Source of the DNA: Azadirachta indica
Taxonomy: Eukaryota > Streptophyta > Magnoliopsida > Sapindales > Meliaceae
Assembly (NCBI GenBank): GCA_022749755.1
Contig: CM040445.1
Span: 9,693,182 to 9,757,181, forward strand
Direction of reading: 5' to 3'
DNA: 64,000 nt
Shown: positions 1 to 9,660 of the stretch, one piece after another
How the letters are laid out: the number at the start of each line of letters is the position of its first letter
How positions within the stretch are numbered: position 1 is the first letter of the stretch
Translations under genes and position numbers: made by a program
Notes under the pieces: model-generated
Seen by the model: the letters and a program-made list of their open reading frames with translations, nothing else
What the model was told of the DNA's origin: nothing
The model's database searches: none

Positions 1-295
1 GTTTCAAGGATTCATGATCCATATAAATCACAAATTCTTTGAGCCAAAAGTAATGTTGCCAAGTTTTTAGAGTTCGAACTAATGCATACAATTCTTTGTC
101 GTAAGTGGGATAGTTTAAGGTTGCGCCATTTAGTTTCTCACTAAAGTACACAATCGATCTTCCTTCTTGCATTAGTACGCCTCCGATCCCTATACCTAAA
201 GCATCACACTCTATCTCAAATGTTTTAATAAAGTTAGGTAAAACAAGTAAATGTGCATTAGTCAATTTTTCTTTGATAAGTTTGAATGCCTTTTC
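1..295 (-). pseudogene. B1 RNase H fragment
   Basis: Minus-strand translation continues the frame of the neighbouring RT past one in-frame stop at about 297, where a Gln codon of the other copies is TAA. The visible RNase H landmarks are [27 protein letters not shown] and the DHESLK block. In LTR elements this domain degrades the RNA strand of the RNA:DNA hybrid. The C-terminal end and integrase lie outside the window. Confidence 0.8.
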
Positions 296-1360
296 TTACT
301 CTTTTCCCCACTTGAACGGAATATTCTTCTTGATGACTTCGATTAAGGGTGCAGTTATACTACTAAAATCTCGAACAAAGCGCCGATAAAAACTGGCCAA
401 TCCATGAAAGCTTCTTACTTGATTCGTTGAAGTAGGCGTTGGCCATTCTTGAATTGCCTTCACCTTCTTCTCATCAACCTCAATCCCTTTAGCATTTACA
501 ACAAAACCAAGAAACACAAGCTTATCTGTGCAAAATGTACATTTCTTAAAATTAGCAAATAACCTTTCTTTCCTTAAAACCTCTAAAACAAGTTTTATAT
601 ATTCAACATGATCATTCAAGTTTTTGCTATAAATCAAGATATTGTTAAAATAGACTACTACGAATTTTCCAATGAAAGCACGCAAAACATGGTTCATAAG
701 TCTCATGAAGGTACTAGGTGCATTAGTTAACCCAAAAGGCATAACTAACCATTCATACAAATCATATTTTGTTTTAAATGCAGTTTTCCACTCATCCCTT
801 TCTTTCATCCTAATTTGATGGTATCTACTCTTAAAATCAATTTTAGAAAACACACAAGATCCATGCAATTCATCTAACATATTATCTAATCGAAGAATGG
901 GATGTCGATACTCTACTGTGATATTGTTGACAGTTCGGCAATCAACACACATCCTCCATGTCCCATCTTTCTTAGGCACTAGTAGCACCAGAACCGCACA
1001 AGGACTCATACTTTCTCTAACATACCCTTTCTCCATCAGCTCATTAACTTGTCGTTGAAGTTCCTTTATCTCCTTGGGATTACTTCTATAAGTTGGTCGG
1101 TTCGGAATTGTTGCACCGGGTATAAAATCAATTTGATGTTCAATTTCTCGAATTAGAGGTAAACCAGGGGGCACCTTTTCAGGAAAGACATTTTCGAATT
1201 CCTGCAAAAGAAACATAACATTGCTCGGCAAGGATCCGGCAAAATCGTTAGTACACAAAAGGCTTCCTTGTACATAAGTACTATAAGGGCTGTTGTGAAA
1301 GTAAAACTCTCTTGATCTCACTTTTTTTTGCAATAAAATTGTATTTTTTCTCTCTCTCAC
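296..1360 (-). pseudogene. B1 reverse transcriptase
   Basis: A 354-codon open stretch covers the protease-RT linker and the whole RT core: [31 protein letters not shown], the [12 protein letters not shown] block, the catalytic box region and the FLGFVVNAKGIEV and [12 protein letters not shown] thumb/connection motifs. The catalytic box normally reads YxDD; here it is YFNNIL, with both metal-binding aspartates replaced by asparagine, so polymerase activity is not expected. Family copy B8 keeps YFDD. The frame ends at a stop in KWGKE*EKAF and RNase H follows in the same frame. Confidence 0.9.
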
Positions 1361-1783
1361 GCATCAACATTGCAACTCTCTCATTTTTCCTCTCACTCTC
1401 TTTCACATTTTTACCTTTCTCATTTTTTTTTTCTTTTCACTCGCTTTTTGTATCTTTAATTGGTCTTCGAGAATTTATTTTGGAGTCAATGGTACAAGTG
1501 ATATGGGTTGTCTTTTGATGGTAAAAGAGTATTTATTGGTAAAACCATTGTGTGTGACTCGTCGATCGTACTGCCATGGTCTGCCCAATAGGATGTGACA
1601 TGCATGCATAAAAATCACGTCATAATTTCTCCACTAATTCGATGCTGGCCACATTGGTGCAACTTCCTCCATTAATTATAATGCTACAAACTTTATTGTT
1701 GACGAAACACCGAGTATGAAACAAGTTCTCCCGCTGATCATTTTCTTCTTTCTTAATTTGTGCGCTAAGAGCTCGTCTTGCCA
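1361..1783 (-). pseudogene. B1 protease and protease-RT linker remnant
   Basis: Opposite a Ser/Phe-rich shadow frame, the minus strand encodes the charged, Lys/Glu-rich linker found before RT in family B, then the retropepsin end (the HACHILLGRPWQYDRR region at about 1560-1620). Compared with B6, about 150 bp between that motif and the VEKL segment is missing near 1623. The protease core is therefore broken, although the Asn/Val-rich N-terminal part (NNKVCSIIINGGSCTNVAS-like, Asp replaced) is still readable at 1640-1710. Confidence 0.7.
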
Positions 1784-2222
1784 CTAATAATTCTCTTTCC
1801 GCAGCATATTGCTAAGAGATGGCTTGTCTTCTATTTGGTCTTCTTCTTCTCCTTTCGACTCAATCTCTCCTTGAGCATTGATCACCATTACCCTTTTATT
1901 TGGGCATTGACTAGCTATATGACCCCTGCCTTGACATTTAAAACACTTAATGTCACGATTTTTAGAAGTGGTAGATTCAATGTTATCTTGTTTTTGCGGC
2001 ACAACTTGTTTAGCATCCTTAGAAGCTTCGGAATTAGACTTTATTAATGGAAATTCCTACTGTTTAGGAGTTGATCTCCATAAGTTTGTGGCAGTCGTGC
2101 TTGCTCCTCTCCTAGCCATGTTTCTTCGCTTAAATTGTTGCTCAACTTTGATGGCTTGATGTACTATATCTGTCAACTCTACATAATGTTGCATTTCCAC
2201 CACATCTGCGATCTCACGATTT
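1784..2222 (-). pseudogene. B1 gag remnant with CCHC zinc knuckle
   Basis: Minus-strand frames encode the C-terminal part of capsid (REIADVVEMQHYVEL, IKVEQQFKRR) and the nucleocapsid with one CCHC knuckle, CFKCQGRGHIASQC, followed by an acidic tail (EGEEED-like). The knuckle fits C-X2-C-X4-H-X4-C and would bind the RNA genome. The capsid N-terminus is absent: at about 2222 the coding sequence joins leader sequence directly, an internal deletion of roughly 0.95 kb relative to B6. Confidence 0.85.
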
Positions 2223-2482
2223 ATGAATATAATATATAACAACAATTCTTTTTTTTTTTTTTTTGGCTTTGTTTCCTTTTTTTTTTTGGAAGTAGAAATG
2301 AAAATATGAACTCAAAATAAATTGAAGGAAGCAAAACACAAAATTCGAATTTGGACCAATTAAGGAGTAATTTGGCCACATTTTTTTTTTTGTATTTTTC
2401 TTTTTTTTTTCAGAATTATAATTGAAGAAGTAAAGGAATAACAAAGATGTAAAGGATAATTTAAACTTGCCTTGAAACCAAA
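2223..2482 (-). other. B1 untranslated leader between PBS and gag
   Basis: Low-complexity leader rich in T runs (2248-2264, 2278-2288, 2381-2410 on the plus strand). The same leader lies at 21431-21962 and 43730-44237. No gene is seen in it. Confidence 0.7.
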
Positions 2483-2494
2483 GCTCTGATACCA
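2483..2494 (-). other. B1 primer-binding site, initiator-Met tRNA type
   Basis: On the minus strand the bases read TGGTATCAGAGC, complementary to the 3' end of plant initiator-Met tRNA, two bases inside the LTR edge. This is where minus-strand DNA synthesis would be primed. Confidence 0.9.
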
Positions 2495-2496
2495 AA

Positions 2497-3256
2497 TAAT
2501 ACGAACCCCATCAATAGTGTAACGAAACCCAACACCGAATGTAGTAAAGAACCCCAAGATTTCCCCAAAACGCAAGTTTATAGAGTCTTGACCCTATACC
2601 TATCTAGATAAGAATTAAAACTATAATTTACTCAAAAGCCACACCAAGAATTCTTAAGAAAACACTTAAGAATTTAGATGATAAGTTTGATTGTTTTGAA
2701 CGTCACAAGAAATTAAACTTGAAGAGCTCAAGAATAAGAACTTATAACAAATAATTTAACAATCAAAATTGCTTCTCATTTCAAAAGTTAAGCTATCAAT
2801 CCTACCTAACAATTTGACAAAATAAATTCAAACTTTATGACTTTTAAAACTTATAAATTTCAAACATGAAAACGTAAGCAATGACGTCATATGTATGACG
2901 TAAGCAATTACGTCGAATGTGTATGATGTAAGTGATTACATCATTTTAAGATTCTTAAAATTACATAAATGGACTATAATTTTTGAACATTTTCATATTA
3001 GTCTTCTTAGACTCCGATCGCTTGAATGATGTTCACTGAGCCTAATTCTTCAAGACGTGTATCTTAAATTATATTTGAATCACACATCTTCGTAATTATT
3101 CCATTTAAGACACTTTCCAATGTTTTGGCTCTAGCTCTTGTAATTGGTCCACTCGGCACCTTTAACGAATCATATAGATGCTGTAATTGAGTGTCTCCAA
3201 CCTTATGTCTGAGATTCTTCTCTTATTTACGTGGTTGCACAATTTCGTTTGCATCA
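2497..3256 (-). repeat. B1 5' LTR (family B, 760 bp)
   Basis: On the minus strand the LTR starts TGATGCAAACGAA and ends GGGTTCGTATTA; the final TATCA of the family has one substitution. It carries the family-B TGACG repeat cluster at about 2876-2945. It lacks the part of U3/R around the TATA box seen in other copies, which explains its shorter length. The first 250 bases encode the integrase tail common to this clade. Confidence 0.9.
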
Positions 3257-3289
3257 CTATTCATCAATTTAAAATTATTTGTGTTTTTT

Positions 3290-3850
3290 ATGGATCAAGC
3301 TCTGGGAAACCTGGGTCGAGTTTTAGCTGAGTGAAAACTTAACCTAATATATGGAGGAGGTAGCCTTGGGTAATGGGGTGTGTGTCAACTGCCGCACATG
3401 TAGGAGAAAGTGAAGTCATAAGTATCATACCAAAAGCTTTATCTGCAGGTAATATAACTGACAAAACAGTTGGAGAAGAACTAATGATCTCAACAATACA
3501 TGAAAGAATTGTTAAAATACTTGATTTTGCAGATACTTTTATTGCCTTACCAAGTGTATTGGGACCTTAGAGGAAAATTTTCAAGTTACATCTTGGGCAC
3601 AACTCACCATTCACCAAAAATTCATAAAATTGTTAAATTTTAATTGTTTCTTTAACAAGTTGTTGTCTTTTCTTGATCATGCTGTAGAACAGAATTTTAT
3701 TTCACAGATGGCTCGTAAACTCCTCATTTCTGCTCCAACTGCTAATGACTTGATCAATCAGTTGCAGAACTTTGTCCATGAACCAGATCCAACAATGGCA
3801 CGATTAGAATGGTCAAGTGAAAGTAGTGAAAAGCGAAGTTGGATTTGTCG
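3290..3850 (+). pseudogene. LOG: LOG-like cytokinin-activating phosphoribohydrolase pseudogene
   Basis: LOG enzymes release active cytokinin free bases from riboside 5'-monophosphates. Three frames together give a collinear LOG-like protein: ALGNLGRVLAE, then LIYGGGSLG (family YGGGSxGLMG), IIPKAL, NITDKTVGEE, DTFIALPS (family DAFIALPGGYGT), TLEENFQVTSWAQL, and FISQMARKLLISAPTA. Defects seen: a TGA at 3332, a frameshift and stop near 3368, and a one-base loss near 3566 that destroys the PGGxGTxxE nucleotide/catalytic motif. No intron interrupts about 560 bp, although plant LOG genes are multi-exon, so a processed copy or a capture by a retroelement is likely. The N-terminal about 30-50 residues are missing; the element B1 edge lies 34 bases upstream. 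The identification is from recalled family motifs. Confidence 0.82.
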
Positions 3851-3859
3851 CTTCATTTG

Positions 3860-4972
3860 TAACTTTTCTTATCTCTTTTTTTTTACTCATTACATTTTGT
3901 TATTTTTTAGTTATTTTTACTTAAGTTTGTTTCAGTTTTTACTTGTGTTTCAATAATTACTATCTCAAATAATATTCTCTATACTGTACCTCTTTGTATT
4001 TAAATATCGGGGACAATGTTGCAATCTGATTAAGGGGAGTGTAATTGACATAAGTAACTATTTTTACATGTCAAAAAAATAAAATTGAATTCATAATTTG
4101 TAAGGATAGTAGAGTAAGAAGTAATCTTACTCTTGTGACACATCTTAGTAGATATGCACTAACATTTATTTTGATTTTTAAATTTCATAACAAAAGATTT
4201 ATCATTCATTTTCTTTTAAATTGATCAAATCTACGGACTCTCACATTATCATCACATAACAAATTCTGCTCAGATGTTCAATCAGTAAAGTATTTATCAA
4301 CCATCTTTCACACACACACTTTAATACATAATTGTGGAAGACATATTGGAATTTTACAATATTTGAGCTCTTTTGTTTTGTCAAAGGTAGCAACTAAGAG
4401 TTAAAAAAAAAGAAAATAAATAAATATAATAAATAAATAAGTAAAAATTCAAATCAAAACTTTTACTTAGTAACCGAACTTCTTGCCTAATCAGCAGTGA
4501 ATGTTCGCATAAAACGGTAAAGTTTTGATATGAATAAGTTCATAACCTTAATTCGAGTAATTAAGCTCGTAAGGGTGTTTTAACACCTAATACCCTAAGG
4601 CAAACTGGTCTGGGAGTTATTGGCCCAAAGCTCGCTACATATGTTAGATTATGCAAAAAAAAAAAAAAAAGGAGATAGAAATAATCTTTGCCCAAAGAAG
4701 TTTACCTTGACAAAATTTAAAACCAATGTTGTTTGATTCCAATTAAGTCTCATAACATATATTAATTACAAAAAGCACAAAAAGAAGGTTTATTAATAAT
4801 TTGACTGATGAATATTTGGCACATATATAGTAAATTTTTAAGTGAAAGTTTGTTTATTTTGACAAGATGAAAAGGAAAAGAATGATTTTTACTTTGAATG
4901 TAAATTCTATAAATCAACTCTAAATAGTACTGCTTAAATTACTAGAGACTAGTAATAAGCTGGTTGGGGGTG
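3860..4972 (+). mobile_element. U1: 3' non-coding tail of an Athila/Tat-like element
   Basis: No reading frame is seen. The phrase CGGGGACAATGTTGCAA at about 4009 matches the GAGGACAATGTTTAA segment that follows integrase in T2 (59195-59215, minus strand), the usual 3' non-coding start in this group. A polypurine tract, GGTTGGGGG at 4962-4970, precedes the LTR. Poly-A and AAATAAAT-rich stretches occur at 4405-4445 and 4654-4671. The boundary with the LOG-like sequence near 3860 is approximate. The coding part would lie left of B1. Confidence 0.6.
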
Positions 4973-6315
4973 TGATGAATGTTTAAAAGTGTAGGTTTAT
5001 CAAGAGAAATATTATGATTTACACTTAATAATGTCCTTCTATTCCCCAATAATGAAGTATATTCCTTTATATTAAATTGTAAAACATGAATTGGATTAAA
5101 TAGTCGATTTTACACAGGTTTCGTATAATGAGCGTATCTTTCAATTCAAAATATCAATTGATACGATTCTTGGGCTGAACAAACATAAACTCATCATTTC
5201 ACAACTTTGTAAGCCAAAGGTTGGACCAGTTCAAGCAATTAATGGGACAAAATTGGGTTTCAACAGAACTCAAGCTCATCTTTGAACCTGTCTAACATGC
5301 TTTTATATTTGGACCGTATCTTTCTAAATACGTAACGAAAAATTATATGGTTAGGTGATCTAAAAAGCTGAGAGACGAATATAAATCATTATGTTTTGCA
5401 CTTTCTCAAATTTCAACTGGTCAGCTACCAAAAAGAGCTATTATTCTAGAAGGGCGGTGGAGAAATGCGACTTGAACATCTCTACTTATTTTTCAACACA
5501 ACTCATATCTTCAAACATCAATAAGGGTGAGATTTGAACCATTAGAAAGTTGAGTCATCCATCTACAACTTTGAAGAAGGTTGTTTTATGAAATTCGATG
5601 GTTTTAATGGTCAAAAATATGTTAGAAGTTGGTAGAGCGTGATTAATTAGAAATTGGCAAATTATATTCGCACATGTGAAATGTCTTATATTTTACCTAT
5701 ATAAAGGAAGATGTAGAAGTGAGGAGGGAGATCTTATTTTACCATTTCTATTTTCTTTTTGTAATTTGAACTTCAATTAAATAATGTCTTTCTAAATTAG
5801 AAATTAGGGTTAAGGGTATAGTTTTGTTGATTTTATAGCATTATTATTTTATCATTCTAAGTTGTGCTCAATGCAAAATCCTTAAAAGTGTTTTGATTTG
5901 TTATGAGACTTGATTCATTGTTAACAAAAGGTACACTGAATGTTTGCACATTTTCTACAAATCAAGAACAAGGTATGTTATATTTTTTACAAATAAATTT
6001 AATGATTAATCTTTTATTTTATTACCTTTTCTTAAAAGAGATATTGTGATGCATTTCAATATATTTATCTTCCGATTAAGATTATCTATCAAGTAATTCT
6101 TAATTGAGTTAAAAAAAAATGAGTAAAGAATGATTTCTATAATTATCAACAAAATGAATCCTTAATGCCCTAATAATTAATAATATTACATTTAACAAGT
6201 ACCAAATTTATTTTATTTTCATCCTATTTGGACATTGGATTTGTGAACCTTATATAACATATTCCCTGTGGACCGACATTCAGACTTCCGAACTTTATTA
6301 TTTGAGATATTTGGG
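4973..6315 (+). repeat. U1 3' LTR (Athila/Tat-like, truncated end)
   Basis: The LTR begins TGATGAATG right after the polypurine tract. It has a TATA-like TATATAAAGG at about 5698. Near its end it has ATTCCCTGTGGACCGACA (6251-6280), a U5 landmark typical of Athila/Tat LTRs, where a CCCTGTGG block precedes the LTR terminus. The expected CA terminus and tRNA-Asp PBS are not found; instead the sequence meets T1 gag in opposite orientation near 6315. It is about 1.34 kb, close to the 1351 bp of T1. Confidence 0.6.
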
Positions 6316-6322
6316 AGTTACG

Positions 6323-8155
6323 ATCTTTAAGTTGGAGGCAAATTTTGTTGAAGCACTGCACTAGAAACTTCTGAGACCATGACTTTCTCATTCTTCTCAT
6401 ATCTTCTCTTTTTGGTATTGAGTTTCTTGAAAAATTTTGCATATGATGGTATATTCCTAATAACATCCAAAAGAGGTAAGTTAATATCAACCTTAGAAAG
6501 CACCTCAAAAATCTCAGAAAATTGTTTATCCTTCTTATTTTCTCTTAAACGGTGTGGATAAGGAATTGGAGGCTTATAAGGCTCGGTTGCCTTATGGAGG
6601 GAAGGAGTAGAAGCTGAATCATTCTCTTCGCTCTTCTCGGAATGCTTAGAAGGCTGGGAATCTTTAGCTTGTTCTTCTTTGGAAACTTCTTGCTCCCCAT
6701 TTTCTGCATCAAGTGGTAAATCATTAGAATTTTCATTATCAAAATATTTGTTAATAATTTTACCACTTCGTAAGACAGTAACAGCTTTTGCTTGCTCAGG
6801 TTGGCTAAGTAGTTTTCCTTTTTGATGTCCTTGCATGTGTTTTGCAAGTTGCCCAACTTGCATTTCTACCATATTCATAGATGCTTCTAAGGAATCCAAC
6901 CTTTGACTATGTCTCTCATGGTTTTCTTTACTGACTTGAATGAAGGTGTTCAAACTCTCCTCCAATATTGGTCTTTTACATTGTTCAGGTGGCATGGCTT
7001 GGATTTGATGTTGAATTGGCCTTGAGTTTTGAGCATATGTTGGATTGTTATTAGTCTTCCAAGAGAAATTCGGATGATTTCTCCAACCTGGATTATATGT
7101 GTTTGCAAAAGGATCATGTCTTGGCCTAGGTTGGTAAGACTCCATCAAATTAGCTTGTTCTTGTTCACCACCTATGTAAGAATCACAAGACAAAAAATAA
7201 GTGTTAGCATTATGTCCATAAATACCACAAATTCCACATACCTTATGAGTTGGCTGGTTATTGGTCGTAGGAGTTTGACTTGCTTAGTCAATTCAGCAAG
7301 TTGCATTGCCATTTCATTGTTGGAGCTTAAATCATGCACCCCAACTCTCCTTCCTCTTGCACTCTTTTGCTGCGAATTAGCACCCAACATTTCATATAGC
7401 TCATATGTCTTTTTTGCGGTCTTTTGTCCATGGCTCTATCAGCGGCATTATCACTTGTATTGACATTGTTGCGTCAATCTATCATAGAAAAATTGATTTT
7501 GTAGCTGTAGCGGAAAATGATGGTGAGGACATTGGATAAGAAGCATCTTGAATCTATCCCATGCTTCATGGAAAGGTTCTCCCTCCATTTAAGAAAAGGT
7601 AACAATTTTAGTCCTTAACTTAGTGGTCTTTTGGTGAGAGTAGAATTTTCCCATGAATTTGTTGTAAATCACTTCCCATGTAGTTAAAGATGTTGATGGA
7701 AGAGTTATTAACCAAGCTTTAACTCTATCTTTCAGTGTATAGGGAAAACACCTCATCCTAAGTTGATCCTCTATTAACCCTTGCAAAGGAAAAGTTTGCA
7801 CTGTCGCATAAAAGTCTCTAATGAAAATCAAAGGATCTTCGTTAGGAATTTCATAAAAAGAAGGCAACATGGAATAATGTATGTTTTTTATCTCATAATT
7901 TCGTACAGCATCCTTCAATTGTATGCAATACGTAGAAGTGCTAACGATCGGCCTTGCATACTCCTTCATCACCCTTTGTCTTTTGGCTACTTAAGTTGTT
8001 TGGGGCTCTATGCTTGCTGTTTCCTCAACAATTTTTTCTTCTTGTTCAGTACGTAATTGATGTCCTTCAACTAGTTATCTTAAGTTTTCCCTTATTCTTA
8101 AGATATTATCCCTTTTCTTCTCAAGATCTCCTCTTAGGGAATTGTCACCATGCAT
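6323..8155 (-). pseudogene. T1 gag (Athila/Tat type)
   Basis: The start is placed at 8155 (MHGDNSLRGDLEKK). Collinear segments follow: capsid ALKDRVKAWLITLP-like and TTWEVIYNKFMGKFY (7620-7760), EGEPFHEAWDRFK-like near 7580, HHHFPLQLQNQFFYD near 7500, a knuckle region CGICGIYGHNANTY whose final Cys is Tyr, and the hallmark NPGWRNHPNFSW (7070-7100), then VGQLAKHMQGHQ and AVTVLRSGKI. These are gag landmarks of the Athila/Tat group. Defects: stops at about 8000 and 8065, a stop near 7590, and frameshifts near 7250 and 7390. The last readable codons match the protease-entry segment of T2 (QQNLPP, LKD). Confidence 0.85.
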
Positions 8156-8285
8156 GTACCTAATGACAGAAAAAAAAATAAAATTAAGCTACAAAGAAAC
8201 AAAATAAAATAGCAATAAATGAAACACTCACAACAAATAAAAAAATTAGCAACAAAGAAAACAAATATAGAATTTAAACACCAAT
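8156..8285 (-). other. T1 leader
   Basis: A short A/T-rich untranslated stretch between the PBS and gag; no other feature seen. Confidence 0.6.
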
Positions 8286-8303
8286 TCCCCGGCAACGGCG
8301 CCA
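8286..8303 (-). other. T1 primer-binding site, tRNA-Asp type
   Basis: The minus strand reads TGGCGCCGTTGCCGGGGA, an 18-base complement of the 3' end of plant tRNA-Asp(GUC), six bases from the LTR edge. Athila and Tat elements use this primer. Confidence 0.92.
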
Positions 8304-8309
8304 AAAACT

Positions 8310-9660
8310 TGATGTGCAAATTTTAAATACTAGCAAGTATACGAATAGTTAATAGCTAACGATAAGTTTAGTCTAAGGTCAATCTTTCGCGGAATTATAA
8401 TCGTTAATTACTAACTTAAGCAAATATAAAATCGTAAATACTTTAATGCAATCAAATGACAAATTTAGATTATTTCAATTGAAGTGATTAAAAAGCTAAA
8501 TTACAAGAACTTGAAATCGATAAAATTCTGTTGAATTCAATGAAATTAGATGGGGTTTGCCTAGTTATCTAATCTGGTATTGAAATATAAGGTGAATTAA
8601 ACAACCATTATGTATTTTAGATTATTGGTTTTTCCACTAAAGCTAGAGGATTCCAATGATTATGGTAATTCTCACTTACAATTAAATATATTCTTGATAT
8701 GAAGCTTCTACTTAATTACCTGTATTGCTACAAGGAAATCATTTAACCATTTAAATCAAACAAACTCAGAGGATTCAATTTAAATACTTGTTCAAAAGAG
8801 CTTAATTAAAGTAAGATGATGTTTCTAACACCTTAATTCTCAAATTAATTTTAATCACAAATAATAGAGAGTAAATCCTCAACAAATAATCAAAATTATA
8901 CAGATCAATAAACAAGAAATAATCTCAACCTTCAAATTAATTATATTTAACAAAATATTCAGTACCATTTCAATAACAAAACTAAACTCCCAAAATATGT
9001 TAACACTTCCATTCTTAAATTCAAATCTATAAATCTAATTACAAAAGTTCTAAACATATTTGAAAAATAAATAAACTTAAATAAGGTTTTCCTTTTTGAA
9101 GGTTCACCACCAAGTTTTGAAGAAGATGATAATTCTGTCTAGCAAGAATGTCCTCTTCAATCCAGCAATCCTTCCCCTTCAATAGAAAACTCACTCTTTA
9201 GAAAACCCTATTATTCCTCAAATTCTTCCCCAATTCGTTCTTAGCCCCCAGCAGCCCTCCAAAAGTCATCTCCCTTACTCATGTCGTCAACAATTTATTA
9301 AAATTCACTCTCATATGTCAAGGAAAGTCTGTCTCCCAGTTGTCTTCTTTCCAACAGCAGTTTTGACCCTCAAAACTTCAACAGTTTTTTCTTTTTGAAA
9401 TATAAGTTGTAATCATTATGTCTAGTTTTCAAATTATTTTCTATCACCCAAATACGAGTATTGAGGACAAAGTTATGCTAGAAAATACGGACTATGTTCA
9501 GCAAATAGAAGCCTTCCAGCATCTTGGGTTTGTTTTTTGACTTTCTATAATAATTCCTATAAGTAATAAAAAAAAACTCAAAACAATAAAATTTTAAGAT
9601 AAAATACATGAATAAAGGATATAAATATAACAAAATATTAGAACAAATAATGATTTATCA
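8310..9660 (-). repeat. T1 5' LTR (1351 bp)
   Basis: Ends are TGATGTGCAAA at 8310 and TGATTTATCA at 9660 (plus strand), a TGAT/ATCA inverted terminal pair. The same LTR is at 51118-52339 plus 57428-57583 in T2, aligned over its length by eye (for example the ATACGGACTATGTTCAGCAA block at 9485 and 52319). Satellite sequence begins on the next base. Confidence 0.92.

Larger units (their letters stand above)
1..3256 (-). mobile_element. B1: 5' half of a family-B Ty3/gypsy chromovirus
   Basis: Read on the minus strand this runs 5' LTR (2497-3256), PBS, leader, gag remnant, protease remnant, reverse transcriptase, then RNase H cut by the window start. Gene order with RT before RNase H, the CCHC knuckle, and the initiator-Met PBS identify a Ty3/gypsy chromovirus. 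Two internal deletions are visible against copy B6: about 0.95 kb from the leader into gag near 2222, and about 0.15 kb inside protease near 1623. The 3' half lies left of the window, so no target-site duplication can be checked; the 5' flank is CTATT at 3257-3261. It is defective. Confidence 0.9.
6316..9660 (-). mobile_element. T1: 5' half of an Athila/Tat-like Ty3/gypsy element
   Basis: On the minus strand: 5' LTR 8310-9660, tRNA-Asp PBS 8286-8303, leader, gag 6323-8155, then a break just where protease should begin. T2 shows what follows (protease at 63304). The 5' LTR abuts satellite directly at 9660/9661, so T1 inserted at, or now marks, the edge of the satellite array. Protease, RT and integrase are missing, so it is dead. 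Confidence 0.85.

Noticed and set aside
8286..8303. A match to the 3' end of tRNA-Asp.
   Set aside because: Only 18 bases match and they sit beside an LTR edge, so this is a primer-binding site, not a tRNA gene.
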